This document shows, piece by piece, positions 16,463-24,688 of a DNA stretch of 64,000 nt. Below the pieces are notes generated by a model, which had not been told where the DNA came from, searched no databases, and saw only the letters and a program-made list of their open reading frames with translations. Both the position numbers and the translations under genes were made by a program. Where the stretch lies: assembly GCF_018343665.1 (NCBI RefSeq), contig NZ_JAGYPM010000001.1, forward strand, positions 35,239-99,238. The letters are read 5' to 3'. Source of the stretch: Cytobacillus citreus. Lineage in GTDB: Bacteria; Bacillota; Bacilli; Bacillales; Cytobacillaceae. The first letter of the stretch is position 1; each line of letters opens with the position of its first letter.

Positions 16463-17732
16463 AGTAGCAGCTGAGCAATCAGTTTTAGGAGCCGTGTTCT
16501 TAGATGCAAGTGTTCTAGATGAAATAGTTTTTCTTGAAGAAAGAGATTTCTCTATTAATCGCCACCAACAGATTTATAAAGTTATGCGCTATTTACAAAA
16601 ACGAGGCAATCCGGTTGATATTATTACTGTTTCTGATGCGATTGTAAGATTTGGTGGGATTGAAAATATAGGCGGCGTTTCTTATCTATCGCAGATTGCC
16701 AGTTCTTGTCCAACAGTCGCAAACGTAGATTATTATGCAAAAATAGTTCGCTCTAAAGCGATTGAAAGACGAACACAAAACATGGGCGAAATTATCAAGG
16801 GATTATCCCGAGATGATTATGATTCGGACGAAGAATATTTTTCAAACATCGATGCCTTGGTGCAAGAGATGCGACCGCAGGCTGCAGCAAAGATGAAAAG
16901 TTTCTCGGAATCAAAAGAAAGCTATTTTGAACACCTTGCAACAAAAGCAGAATATATCAAGACAGGATTTGCACAGTTTGATAATTGGGCCCGTGGATTA
17001 TGGAGAGGTTGGCTTTTTGTATCAGCTGGTCGGCCATCGGTAGGTAAAACAGCTAAGATGTTGCAACGCCTTTATGGAGTAGCTAAACAGCACCAAGGAG
17101 TTGTTCTTATTTTCTCTCAAGAAATGGGAGAGAACGAATTGAAAGACAGAATGATGTCTTCTGTAACTGGAATCAGCTATGGGAGGATTAAAAATAAGGA
17201 ATTAGATGAGAAGGAAAAAACTCTTCTGGATAGAGCTTATGAAGGCTTCGAATACCTGCCAATTTTTATTCAAGATAGTCCAAATGTATCGATTGATGAT
17301 GTAAGAGCAACAGCAAGGCAATTCAAGCGAAAGCACGGAAAGATAGCTGTCATTGCTGTTGATTACTTACAAATCATGAATATCCCTCAAAAAAAGGGTG
17401 AAACAAGATCACAAGCAATTGGGAATGTTACTGGTGCAGCCAAACAAATTGCTCGTGAAATGAATTGCTGCTTTATGATGTTATCCCAAATGTCAAGAGC
17501 GTTTGAGGGAGCATTAAAGCCCCAACTATCACACTTAAAAGAATCCGGATCCATTGAACAAGATGCTGATGTAGTTGAATTCCTTTGGCATGATCCAAAT
17601 GACATTGTAAGTGGCGGTAAAGTTATTCAGCAGACGATTGCTAAGGGTAGAGATACAGGACTTAATGAATTCCGGCTGCTCTTCCAAGGTTGGAAACAGC
17701 ACTTTCAAGAGCTGTCAAGAGAGAAAGGGTGA
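16440..17732 (+). CDS. DnaB-type replicative helicase
   Basis: The ATG at 16440 follows AAGGG; it gives 430 residues. The N-terminal domain (EVAAEQSVLGAVFLDASVLDE ... RHQQIYKVM) and C-terminal RecA-like core are both present: Walker A GRPSVGKTA near residue 200, Walker B AVIAVDYLQIM, and the LSQMSRAFE/ESGSIEQDADVV motifs. It would be loaded at the iteron origin by the O-like protein, possibly without a separate loader, since none is seen between the two genes. Confidence 0.93.
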   Translation: MHSIGENEVAAEQSVLGAVFLDASVLDEIVFLEERDFSINRHQQIYKVMRYLQKRGNPVDIITVSDAIVRFGGIENIGGVSYLSQIASSCPTVANVDYYAKIVRSKAIERRTQNMGEIIKGLSRDDYDSDEEYFSNIDALVQEMRPQAAAKMKSFSESKESYFEHLATKAEYIKTGFAQFDNWARGLWRGWLFVSAGRPSVGKTAKMLQRLYGVAKQHQGVVLIFSQEMGENELKDRMMSSVTGISYGRIKNKELDEKEKTLLDRAYEGFEYLPIFIQDSPNVSIDDVRATARQFKRKHGKIAVIAVDYLQIMNIPQKKGETRSQAIGNVTGAAKQIAREMNCCFMMLSQMSRAFEGALKPQLSHLKESGSIEQDADVVEFLWHDPNDIVSGGKVIQQTIAKGRDTGLNEFRLLFQGWKQHFQELSREKG

Positions 17733-17737
17733 ACAAA

Positions 17738-18238
17738 TTGGAAAGACCAATAACAACTCAAAATGTATTAGATGCTTTTGCTAGAGTGTTAGATTCGCAA
17801 TATGAAAAAGGCATTAAAAAATATGGCACCACAATTGACCAGGCGAAGGACTCAGATTATGACTGGAACCTTATGGCTTTAGAAGAGTCTGCCGATCTCA
17901 TGAAATATCTAATCAAAGAGAATGCGAGATTGAGAAAAGAGAAAACAACAATAAACACTCTTTGTTCAGAAGCCTATGAAATAGCTAAATCAAAAGGCTG
18001 GCATGATGAGGAAAGAGAAACAGGAACACTTCTGGCTTTAATCCATAGTGAAGTAAGTGAAGCTTTGGAAGCCGACAGAAAAGGCGATAAAGAACATTTC
18101 GCAGAAGAAATTGCTGATATTTTTATTCGGGGTTTTGATCTGTGTGGGTTAAAAGGAATTAATCTTGAATATCACATCTTAAAGAAAATGGAGTACAACA
18201 AAAGCAGAACGTATAAGCATGGCGGTAAGGCTTATTAA
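17738..18238 (+). CDS. MazG-like nucleotide pyrophosphohydrolase
   Basis: A TTG start at 17738 behind AAAGGGTG gives 166 residues. The N-terminal half (LDAFARVLDSQYEKGIKKYG, EESADLMKYLIKE) and the C-terminal half (HSEVSEALEADRKGD, EEIADIFIRGFDLCG) are both all-alpha helical; the second contains the EXXE-12-EXXD metal-binding pattern of MazG/NTP-PPase proteins. Such enzymes hydrolyse NTPs or dNTPs to monophosphates and may balance nucleotide pools or blunt alarmone signals during infection. Confidence 0.8.
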   Translation: MERPITTQNVLDAFARVLDSQYEKGIKKYGTTIDQAKDSDYDWNLMALEESADLMKYLIKENARLRKEKTTINTLCSEAYEIAKSKGWHDEERETGTLLALIHSEVSEALEADRKGDKEHFAEEIADIFIRGFDLCGLKGINLEYHILKKMEYNKSRTYKHGGKAY

Positions 18239-18287
18239 TCATATTTTGTATTATGTTTCTTTTAAAAATGAACGGAGGGAATTTATT

Positions 18288-18764
18288 ATGCCGAATTGGT
18301 GTGAAGGAACATTGAAAGTAAGGGGTACTAAAGAAAACTTAATTAAGTTCTTAAAAAACAACTTTACTCCAGTAACTTGGTTAGGTTCAGATGTGAAAGC
18401 AGAGTTTGTTGAGGAAAAATATTCGGTAGCGTTGAAGTGTGATGAAAAATTCCACGGTTTCCATGTAAAGGGTACACGTCGAAACTTTATTGAAACAAAC
18501 TGCATAGAGTTTGAGTTTTGGGATGACGACAAAGAAACTCATGTAATGGTAATTGAGAATTATAAAGCAGCTTGGGGAATTGATGCTGCTCCACTAGCTG
18601 AGATATCAAAAGAATTTTATGTTGACCTAAAAATATATGCATATGAACGTGGGATGGAATTTAACCAAGATATAGAAATCATCGATGGTGAAATTGTAAA
18701 GAATGAAGAGATAAACTTTGATGATTATATGTGGGAATGTGCGCACCCATCGATAGGTGGATAA
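18288..18764 (+). CDS. YubB/Api92-like ferredoxin-fold phage protein
   Basis: Start at ATG 18288, 7 bp after GGAGGG; 158 residues. The N terminus MPNWCEGTLKVRGTKENLIKF is characteristic of the Api92-like/YubB ferredoxin-like domain, and the body alternates beta strands and helices with conserved Trp (AAWGIDAAPL). Members occur widely in phages and plasmids; activity unknown. Confidence 0.75.
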   Translation: MPNWCEGTLKVRGTKENLIKFLKNNFTPVTWLGSDVKAEFVEEKYSVALKCDEKFHGFHVKGTRRNFIETNCIEFEFWDDDKETHVMVIENYKAAWGIDAAPLAEISKEFYVDLKIYAYERGMEFNQDIEIIDGEIVKNEEINFDDYMWECAHPSIGG

Positions 18765-18804
18765 TACACAAGAATTATTAAGTTTACTAGAAAGGGGTGG
18801 CACC

Positions 18805-19806
18805 ATGATTAAGATACTAGAATTGTTCGGAGGCATTGGAGCGCCCCGAAAAGCACTAATCAATCTTGGTATTGATCATAAATGCATTGATTATGTGGAA
18901 TGGCAGCCAAATAGGGTTAAAGCATATAACGCACTTTATGATCATCTGCATAAGCCACAGGATGTTAGGGGATGGAATTTAAAGCCGGACATATTAGTTC
19001 ATGGATCTCCATGTCAGGATAATTCAGCAGCTAACCTTAATGATGATAAAGGACGATCAAAATTAATCCTTGAGACAATACGTATCATTCGTGAAATGTG
19101 TGAGTGGCGGCCAAAGGTTGTAATTTGGGAAAACGTAAAAGGTGCATTGTTCAAATCGAAAAGACCTATATTTGACGAGTATCTTCAAGAAATGGAAAAG
19201 CTGGGATACACCAATTCATTCAGTGTACTTAATGCCATGGATTTTGGCATTCCACAAGCTAGAGAGAGAGTCTTTTGCGTTTCATTGCTTGGCAGCTCTA
19301 TTTTCGATTTCAATAAGTTGATAAGGCGGCCACTTCGTTCAATAGCAGAATTTTTACAAGATGAAAGTGAATTTGATTTAGAAAAATATATAGTCAATAT
19401 TCCATCAATGCTTAATCGTATTGCTGATTTAGCAAGTCCGGAAGAAATTGAACGGAACAAAAGTAAATTTCGGTATATCGAAACAATTCAAACTCATTGC
19501 TGGACATTAACCGAGCGTCCAGATCGATGCCCAGGACCAGGAGTAATTAAAACATCAGATGGTCGTTATCGATATCCAACTGAAAGAGAATATTTGCGGT
19601 TAATGGGCTTTGATGATGCGGATTTCGATCTTATGTCTCAAGTGTTTCCGATTAAGCCGCATCTAAGAAGTGCAACGCTTTATGCACTGGCAGGGAATAG
19701 TATTGTGGTTCAAGTGCTGGAAGCTATTTTCAAAGTAATCATGGATGAAGATTATGGAACAGATTTTATTGCAGATGCAACAGGCCAGCTGCAGTTAATC
19801 TACTAA
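18805..19806 (+). CDS. C5-cytosine DNA methyltransferase (orphan)
   Basis: The ATG at 18805 follows GAAAGGGGTG. The 333-residue enzyme shows the ordered motifs of Dcm-type methylases: I (ELFGGIGAPRKAL), IV (GSPCQDNS with the catalytic Cys near residue 70), VI (WENVKG), VIII (PQARERVFCVS) and X (ALAGNSIVVQVLEAI). It methylates C5 of cytosine in an unknown site. No restriction endonuclease is adjacent, so it probably protects phage DNA from host restriction or marks its own genome. Confidence 0.92.
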   Translation: MIKILELFGGIGAPRKALINLGIDHKCIDYVEWQPNRVKAYNALYDHLHKPQDVRGWNLKPDILVHGSPCQDNSAANLNDDKGRSKLILETIRIIREMCEWRPKVVIWENVKGALFKSKRPIFDEYLQEMEKLGYTNSFSVLNAMDFGIPQARERVFCVSLLGSSIFDFNKLIRRPLRSIAEFLQDESEFDLEKYIVNIPSMLNRIADLASPEEIERNKSKFRYIETIQTHCWTLTERPDRCPGPGVIKTSDGRYRYPTEREYLRLMGFDDADFDLMSQVFPIKPHLRSATLYALAGNSIVVQVLEAIFKVIMDEDYGTDFIADATGQLQLIY

Positions 19807-19846
19807 ACAAAAGAGTAAAGGAATTTCCTAAGGAGGGATGATCGCC

Positions 19847-19999
19847 ATGAAATTAGTCAGCTGCAGTATTTGTTTTAAGGCATATCTACCAAAATTTACA
19901 TCTGTAGTTGATGGTAAAAGAATTTGTGATGGGTGCAAAGGTGATAAAAAGCCTGTATCTAATTTTTTTACTAAAAATGTTGCGAGGTCGCAACGTTAA
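19847..19999 (+). CDS. Small zinc-ribbon protein
   Basis: A 50-residue protein behind AAGGAGGG with two CXXC pairs (CSICFKAYLP and CDGCKGDK), a likely zinc ribbon. Its last codons (Val-Ala-Arg-Ser-Gln) are formed by a perfect 16-bp operator-like palindrome, so the operator overlaps coding sequence. Function unknown. Confidence 0.65.
   Translation: MKLVSCSICFKAYLPKFTSVVDGKRICDGCKGDKKPVSNFFTKNVARSQR
19980..19993. promoter_or_regulatory. Distant operator-like site TTGCGAGGTCGCAA
   Basis: A perfect dyad, extended to GTTGCGAGGTCGCAAC, of the same form as the three sites of the repressor B switch 9.6 kb to the left. It lies inside the early operon, at the 3' end of the zinc-ribbon gene and 19 bp before the next start codon. 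Confidence 0.65.
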
Positions 20000-20011
20000 G
20001 GTGGTGGTCAA

Positions 20012-20326
20012 GTGGATTTTTCGATAGCTTCTGTTCAAGAACTCTACGATATTGCAACAGACGTAACCGCAAGAATGAGAGATCGGTATTCTGCAACTAA
20101 AGAATTACAGGAAAGGAGAAAATCCGTGGTAGGAACTAAATGTAAATATCCTGGTTGTATGAGTAATACTGAGACTACATGGGCTCTTGTTGGCCTGTGC
20201 AGAACACATCATAAACTGATCAAAGAGGAAACAACTAAGTATTATAAACAAACAGGGATTCTGTACGAATATAGGATTCATTATTTAAAAATAGTTGAAC
20301 ATATTCCATTTGCTAGAAAGGAGTGA
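20012..20326 (+). CDS. Phage protein with zinc-binding Cys/His cluster
   Basis: A GTG start at 20012 follows AAGGTGGTGG; 104 residues. CKYPGC and later CRTHH form a probable zinc finger of the type seen in small phage HNH-like or zinc-binding proteins, but no HNH catalytic motif is visible. Helical N terminus. Unknown function. Confidence 0.6.
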   Translation: MDFSIASVQELYDIATDVTARMRDRYSATKELQERRKSVVGTKCKYPGCMSNTETTWALVGLCRTHHKLIKEETTKYYKQTGILYEYRIHYLKIVEHIPFARKE

Positions 20327-20333
20327 ATAGATT

Positions 20334-20915
20334 ATGAGATTTGTAGGAATAGATCCGGGTACAAAAACAGGGTTTGTTGCACTTGATGAAAATGAAGAGG
20401 TTTTAAGAGCGAAAGAATTGACAGGTATTAGTGATGCAGATCCGAAAAGAATGGTGACGCTAATTGATGAGGTTGTCTCGCATGTTAAACCAGGTGATGT
20501 AATTTGCATCGAGGGTTTTCCTTTTGATACTCAGCGAGCCATGTTTGCTGGTGGTCTACATCATGGAATCCGCAACGAACTCTTTAAAAGAGGATTCAGC
20601 TACTACGAAGTTGCTCCAAATGCCGTAAAGAAGTTTGTGAATGTAACTGGATGGGTTGGAGAAAAAGGTAGTAAAAAGCGACTCACGGGGCCAGCGAAGA
20701 AAAAAGCCGTCATGAAGGCTGTTGAAGAACATTTTAGCTTTACACATAAAAGTGACAACGTGGTAGATGCTTATATCATTGCTCAAATTGCAAAAGATTT
20801 ATGGACTATGGAGAGTGGAGTAGAATGCTTACTGAATAATGGGTATCTTCCAATCTATCAAGCTGAAGTCTTGCAATCTATATTAGAAACAAAGAAGAAG
20901 GCTAAAGCAAAATGA
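20334..20915 (+). CDS. RuvC-like Holliday junction resolvase family protein
   Basis: A 193-residue protein with an RNase H fold: FVGIDPGTKTGFVALD at the N terminus (first catalytic Asp), CIEGFPF (Glu) and a late HKSDNVVDAYIIAQ (Asp pair). This is the arrangement of phage RuvC-like nucleases, which resolve branched DNA before packaging. It is preceded by AAAGGAG and lies in the late part of the early operon. Confidence 0.83.
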   Translation: MRFVGIDPGTKTGFVALDENEEVLRAKELTGISDADPKRMVTLIDEVVSHVKPGDVICIEGFPFDTQRAMFAGGLHHGIRNELFKRGFSYYEVAPNAVKKFVNVTGWVGEKGSKKRLTGPAKKKAVMKAVEEHFSFTHKSDNVVDAYIIAQIAKDLWTMESGVECLLNNGYLPIYQAEVLQSILETKKKAKAK

Positions 20916-21094
20916 CCAAAGTAAAAGGTTGGAAAGCGCAGCATCCTCGCCAGCTTAAGAAAATAGTTACTGGCCTAAATGAAACGACTTTAAATAGAGT
21001 CGTAAAATCTCATGAAAACCGTGGTTGGGTAAGGGCGAGCGAAGTAAAAGAACATGGTTATGGATTAGGAATATTAATGATTTTTAAGGGGTAG
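20912..21094 (+). CDS. Small basic phage protein
   Basis: A 60-residue protein overlapping the RuvC-like gene by ATGA. It is basic (LKKIVTGLNETTLNRVVKSHENRGW) with a helical, HTH-like look. Found next to nuclease genes in related phages by appearance only; function unknown. A GGGGT/ACCCC stem without T tract follows it. Confidence 0.55.
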   Translation: MTKVKGWKAQHPRQLKKIVTGLNETTLNRVVKSHENRGWVRASEVKEHGYGLGILMIFKG

Positions 21095-21183
21095 CGTTTA
21101 AACCCCTTATAAGCCCGATATAGGCGTTTTGTTTAACACTAATACATTTGGTCTTAATGTAGTTGTAAAACACGCAAAAAGCG

Positions 21184-21197
21184 ATACGAGGTCGTAA
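21184..21197. promoter_or_regulatory. Distant operator-like site ATACGAGGTCGTAA
   Basis: Contains the perfect dyad TACGAGGTCGTA of the repressor B operator family, 45 bp upstream of the gene at 21229 and in a 134-bp intergenic gap, which suggests repressor control of the last early genes. Confidence 0.6.
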
Positions 21198-21228
21198 CAA
21201 ACACTATATAAAAAAGGAGTAAATAAAA

Positions 21229-21690
21229 ATGAGTAAATTCGAATTGAATGTTTTATTTAAGAAAATCCAAAAGGATGATAAAAAAGAAGTTTTAGAGTTT
21301 CATGTCCAAGGGGATGAGCTGCCTCATTCTAAGGAGTTAATAGAATTAGCAGGAAACATTGTCGTACTAGAAATTGAAGCAAGTGGAGCTGGTAAGTTTA
21401 ACGCAGAATTTAAAGCAGTACAGCGTGATTCCAAGAAAACAACACTCAAGTTTAACGCTAAAGGTGACTCTGATGAAAAGATGATAAAACTGTATCCTCA
21501 TGCAGGGCGAACCGTGAAACTGTCCTTGGAACCATCTCAAATGAGTATTGAGGATTTTAACAATGAAGAGCCGCGTGAGGGTGTTAAGTATAATGTGGGG
21601 AAAGATGGTACGGCAAATGTAGTTTCTCCGGACCAGATGAGCATTGAAGATGTAAAAGAAGAAGAACAAGATGAGGATTTATTGAATTAG
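21229..21690 (+). CDS. Phage early protein with repeated QMSIED motif in an acidic tail
   Basis: A 153-residue protein behind AAAAAGGAG. Residues 1-105 contain two similar halves, each with a KKxxL(E/K)F strand and a following turn (KKEVLEFHVQGDE, KKTTLKFNAKGDS), suggesting an internal duplication. The acidic C-terminal tail repeats QMSIED (SQMSIEDFNNEE, DQMSIEDVKEEE). Acidic tails with short repeats often bind partner proteins; the partner is unknown. Confidence 0.65.
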   Translation: MSKFELNVLFKKIQKDDKKEVLEFHVQGDELPHSKELIELAGNIVVLEIEASGAGKFNAEFKAVQRDSKKTTLKFNAKGDSDEKMIKLYPHAGRTVKLSLEPSQMSIEDFNNEEPREGVKYNVGKDGTANVVSPDQMSIEDVKEEEQDEDLLN

Positions 21691-21749
21691 TGTCCAAGAG
21701 CCCCGGGCTTTGGCTTGGGGTACTCCTTAGATAAACAGGGGGTCTTTAT

Positions 21750-22199
21750 ATGAGTTTTGAATTACCGGAATTAGATAGAAAGGCAACACAAGCAAAAGTT
21801 GAGGAACATCTTGAGAGATACAGGCTTTTTAAATACCTTACTTTTGAGGAAAGAGAAGCTTCGATTACAGCTAGTGCGGATATAAGGTATCACGGCCCAA
21901 CAAATCAGACTGGCGATCAAACAGGATCCATTGCAATATACAATGCTGATGAATATGAACAAAGAAAACGATTCTGCGAACGCACAGAAAAGGCAGTGAA
22001 GCGTCTTCCGCCTATGGAGAGATTTCTTATTGAAGCTAGATACATGTCAGATGATAGTGAGTATTTGACTGACTATAATGTGTATTGTTTTAAGTTTCAA
22101 CCACCGATCAGCCATGTAACATATGGAAAGATTCGCTGGAAAGCTTTTTACCGATTAGCGCTAAATCTCAATATTGCTGTCACTAAACAACCAGAATAG
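21750..22199 (+). CDS. ArpU-family late transcription regulator
   Basis: A 149-residue protein, preceded by ACAGGGGGTC. It matches the ArpU family in size and in the pattern LERYRLFKYLTFEER ... AVKRLPPMERFLIEARYM ... SHVTYGKIRWKAFYRLA, where the last part is a sigma-region-4-like HTH. ArpU proteins activate late phage genes, which after circularisation would follow the integrase and attP. Its position as nearly the last early gene agrees. Confidence 0.8.
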   Translation: MSFELPELDRKATQAKVEEHLERYRLFKYLTFEEREASITASADIRYHGPTNQTGDQTGSIAIYNADEYEQRKRFCERTEKAVKRLPPMERFLIEARYMSDDSEYLTDYNVYCFKFQPPISHVTYGKIRWKAFYRLALNLNIAVTKQPE

Positions 22200-22244
22200 G
22201 ACAAGACCTATTTATCATATTCATAACACTAGAGGTGATTCAAC

Positions 22245-22397
22245 ATGGCGGAGAGGAGAAAATTAATTACAGAAGATACAAAGATAAACATTGATGAATC
22301 TGTTTTTAAAGCAAAAGCAGAGGAATTGATTTGTGAATTGTTTGTGGACTATGTTAATAAATTACATCAGTCTTCTGTTCTGGAATTAAAAAAATAG
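22245..22397 (+). CDS. Small phage protein
   Basis: A 50-residue helical protein (MAERRKLITEDTKINIDESVFKAKAEELI...) behind AGAGGTGA. It lies between the ArpU-like regulator and the integrase. No family recognised; an integration accessory or recombination directionality factor is possible from position only. Confidence 0.55.
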   Translation: MAERRKLITEDTKINIDESVFKAKAEELICELFVDYVNKLHQSSVLELKK

Positions 22398-22427
22398 TTA
22401 ATTCAATTGAATGAATTATAGTTAAAT

Positions 22428-22474
22428 CAAGAATGTTGTGTTATAGTATTAACTATAAATAACATTCTTTTTTT
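22428..22474 (+). terminator. AT-rich hairpin upstream of integrase
   Basis: AAGAATGTT and AACATTCTT flank an inner stem TTATAGT/ACTATAA, followed by a T tract. It probably terminates the early operon and isolates the integrase, which then needs its own promoter; TATAGT or TATAAA within the stem could serve as a -10 element. Confidence 0.65.
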
Positions 22475-22492
22475 ATTGGAGGGATATCATTC

Positions 22493-24085
22493 GTGAAAAT
22501 TGGTGCAATATACGCAAGGGCCAGTACTAACAAACAAGGTGACACAATCGAGCACCAAGTTGATATGATAAAAGAATTTGCCAAACGCACGAATATTGAA
22601 GTTGTTTTTGACGAACGGTTCATCTATGAAGAGGAAGGAGAATCAGGTTTTAAAACAACACTCCTTCAGCGGCCGGCCATGAGAAGGTTGCTCCATGATA
22701 TTGACAGTGGATTAATCAGCATCGTCTTTTTTAAAGGAATCTCTCGTTTTGCTCGTGATTCGGGGGAAACTATTACTACAGCTAAACGCTTAATCAATAA
22801 AGGAATACGAATGATAAGCCTTGAAGAAAATTATGATTCTTTGCGTGATGATCCAACCATGTTTCAGATTTTTGCGGTTATGGCTGAAAACGAATCAAGA
22901 AAGACTTCCATTCGTGTATCTTTGGGTAATAAGCAGAGAGCACGTAACGGGGATTGGGCTGGAACTGTTACTCCAATGGGGTACAAAAAAGTTAAAGACT
23001 TGCCAGAAGAAGACTTGAAAAATAAGTTAATTTCTCAAGGGAGACGGATGCATTCGTTACATCCAGATGAATATGCACTTGTTATCCAAAAAGTATTTCA
23101 CTTGTTTGTTAAAGAAAATTTGGGTAGAAAAAGAATTGTTTCTAGAATTAACGAGCAAGGTTATCGAACTAGAGAGGGGAAATTGTTTCAAGAAAAGCAT
23201 ATTATAGACATGCTCACAAATGAAGCTTACATAGGTAACATTGTCTATGGAAAAACTCGTTATAACTATGTTGAAGATGAAGAGAAGGATAAAAAAATCC
23301 AACAAGTTGTACACATCAAAGAAGAAGATTGGGTAAGAACAGAAAATGCACATCCTGCAATTATTGAAAAGGAAGTATTCGAAATGGCCCAGAAGAAAAT
23401 AAATGAAAATAAACAAACCTTTGCACATCCACAGAAATTTAATGCTGCTAAACATCCACTAACCGGACTTTTAAAATGTGGTCTTTGTGGTGGCAACATG
23501 ATCTGCCAGAAGCGTACTAATAAAAAGAAAGATGGCACCAAATTAGAATATAGATATTATGTTTGCTCTACTTATCATAAGCAAGGCAGAAATGTTTGTC
23601 CTCAAGCAAATGTAAATGCAGATCATTTAGAAGAAGACATTCTAGAAATTATTGAAAATAAACTTGCCAACTTCGCAAACTTGAATGTAACTGAGAAGGT
23701 AAAGGAAAAAGATAATAAGAAACAAGAGATTCTGCAGGATATTCAGCAAGTCGATTCGATGCTTAAGAAAAAGATAAGTGCTTCTAAGTCATTGTTAGAA
23801 TCAAAGGAGTTTTATGATATTGAAACATTCATTGAACTGAATACGGATCTACAAGATGAAATTAAAAATCTACGTGAACAGAAAAATAAATTAGAAGAAG
23901 CAAGTCAGTCTTTAAATAATAATGATGCACGCTTGGAAATAGTTGAATTGTATCAAGAGTTCCAAAAACATAATCCAACTGATATTGATCATAAAAGAAA
24001 AGTATTTCATAAGTTATTGGAAAGCGTTGTTTTTGAAGGTGAGACAGTAAAGGAAATCAATTTTGATAAGGCTTTGATATTATAG
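22493..24085 (+). CDS. Large serine recombinase (integrase)
   Basis: A GTG start at 22493, 9 bp after GGAGGG, gives 530 residues. The resolvase domain has catalytic Ser11 in YARASTNKQ and FFKGISRFARDSGE with the conserved Arg. It is followed by a recombinase domain (GNKQRARNGDWAGTVTPMGY), a zinc ribbon with CGLCGGNMIC and CSTYHKQGRNVC, a coiled coil and a C-terminal tail. It catalyses attP x attB recombination. Its stop codon lies 22 bp before the yhbH fragment, so attP lies right after the gene. No excision factor was recognised. Confidence 0.95.
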   Translation: MKIGAIYARASTNKQGDTIEHQVDMIKEFAKRTNIEVVFDERFIYEEEGESGFKTTLLQRPAMRRLLHDIDSGLISIVFFKGISRFARDSGETITTAKRLINKGIRMISLEENYDSLRDDPTMFQIFAVMAENESRKTSIRVSLGNKQRARNGDWAGTVTPMGYKKVKDLPEEDLKNKLISQGRRMHSLHPDEYALVIQKVFHLFVKENLGRKRIVSRINEQGYRTREGKLFQEKHIIDMLTNEAYIGNIVYGKTRYNYVEDEEKDKKIQQVVHIKEEDWVRTENAHPAIIEKEVFEMAQKKINENKQTFAHPQKFNAAKHPLTGLLKCGLCGGNMICQKRTNKKKDGTKLEYRYYVCSTYHKQGRNVCPQANVNADHLEEDILEIIENKLANFANLNVTEKVKEKDNKKQEILQDIQQVDSMLKKKISASKSLLESKEFYDIETFIELNTDLQDEIKNLREQKNKLEEASQSLNNNDARLEIVELYQEFQKHNPTDIDHKRKVFHKLLESVVFEGETVKEINFDKALIL

Positions 24086-24089
24086 TTAA

Positions 24090-24112
24090 TTCTATACTTC
24101 TTGTTCGATGGG
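24090..24112 (+). other. Prophage attachment site attR within the yhbH MIDAS codons
   Basis: In the yhbH frame the sequence reads TAA-TTC-TAT-ACT-TCT-TGT-TCG-ATG-GGG. YhbH proteins have DTSGSMG here, so similarity begins at Thr-Ser and is full from Ser-Met-Gly onward. The TGT (Cys) in place of the expected Gly codon and the stop at 24087-24089 are phage-side sequence, which places the crossover at about 24096-24112. The matching attL lies outside the window. Confidence 0.8.
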
Positions 24113-24605
24113 GATTTGGGAAAAGTATATGGCTAGAAGCTTTTTCTTCTGGATGACGAGATTTTTACGAACAAAATATGAAACGGTTGAAATCGAATTT
24201 ATTGCTCATCACACCGAGGCTAAAGTTGTATCGGAGGAAGATTTCTTTTCAAAAGGTGAAAGCGGAGGTACCATTTGTTCATCTGCCTACCGAAAAGCAC
24301 TTGAGATCATTGAGGCAAAATACAATCCTCGCAAATTTAATATTTACCCATTCCATTTTTCAGACGGTGACAACTTGACTTCAGACAACTCTCGATGTGT
24401 GAAGCTTGTTGAGGAATTATTGGAAGTGTCAAATATGTTTGGGTATGGTGAGGTAAACCAGTATAACCGCCACAGCACCCTCATGTCAGCCTACAAAAAC
24501 ATTAAACATGATGATTTCCGATATTATATCTTGAAGCAAAAAGTTGACGTATTTCATGCGATGAAGAGCTTTTTTAAACAAAAAGATACAAAGATGCACG
24601 CTTAA
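24096..24605 (+). pseudogene. yhbH: 3' part of yhbH, sporulation protein with VWA-like domain (split by prophage)
   Basis: The 165 residues from [17 protein letters not shown] to the end match the C-terminal part of YhbH (UPF0229), a protein needed for normal spore formation in B. subtilis; the full protein is about 390 residues. The fragment begins in the DTSGS metal-binding motif and keeps [12 protein letters not shown] and [13 protein letters not shown] intact. There is no RBS and a stop codon lies just upstream in frame, so it is silent while the prophage is present. It is well preserved, as expected if excision still restores it. Confidence 0.92.
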
Positions 24606-24612
24606 TTAGACA

Positions 24613-24641
24613 AACGCAGACAATAATGGTCTGCGTTTTTT
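24613..24641 (+). terminator. Terminator of yhbH
   Basis: A 9-bp stem AACGCAGAC/GTCTGCGTT with a 7-base loop and a T tract, just after the yhbH stop codon. Confidence 0.85.
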
Positions 24642-24688
24642 GTTGCTTTGTTGAAGTAAAAACGAATTCAGTTTGCATTAACCTTTAG

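Larger units (their letters stand above)
1..24107 (+). mobile_element. Siphovirus-type prophage, right part, inserted in yhbH
   Basis: Phage genes run without interruption from the window start to the serine recombinase: tail, lysis, lysogeny control, recombination, replication, ArpU regulator, integrase. The right boundary is seen directly, because 22 bp after the recombinase stop codon the reading frame of the sporulation gene yhbH resumes inside its DTSGS motif. The left end, head genes, terminase and the 5' part of yhbH must lie outside the window. All early genes and the integrase are on the plus strand; only the repressors and an HTH/lipoprotein pair are on the minus strand, as expected for an intact, inducible prophage. 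No obvious frameshifted phage gene was seen here, so it may be functional. Confidence 0.93.

Noticed and set aside
21683..21735. Terminator after the gene at 21229
   Set aside because: GAGCCCC and GGGGTACTC can pair only imperfectly and no T tract follows.
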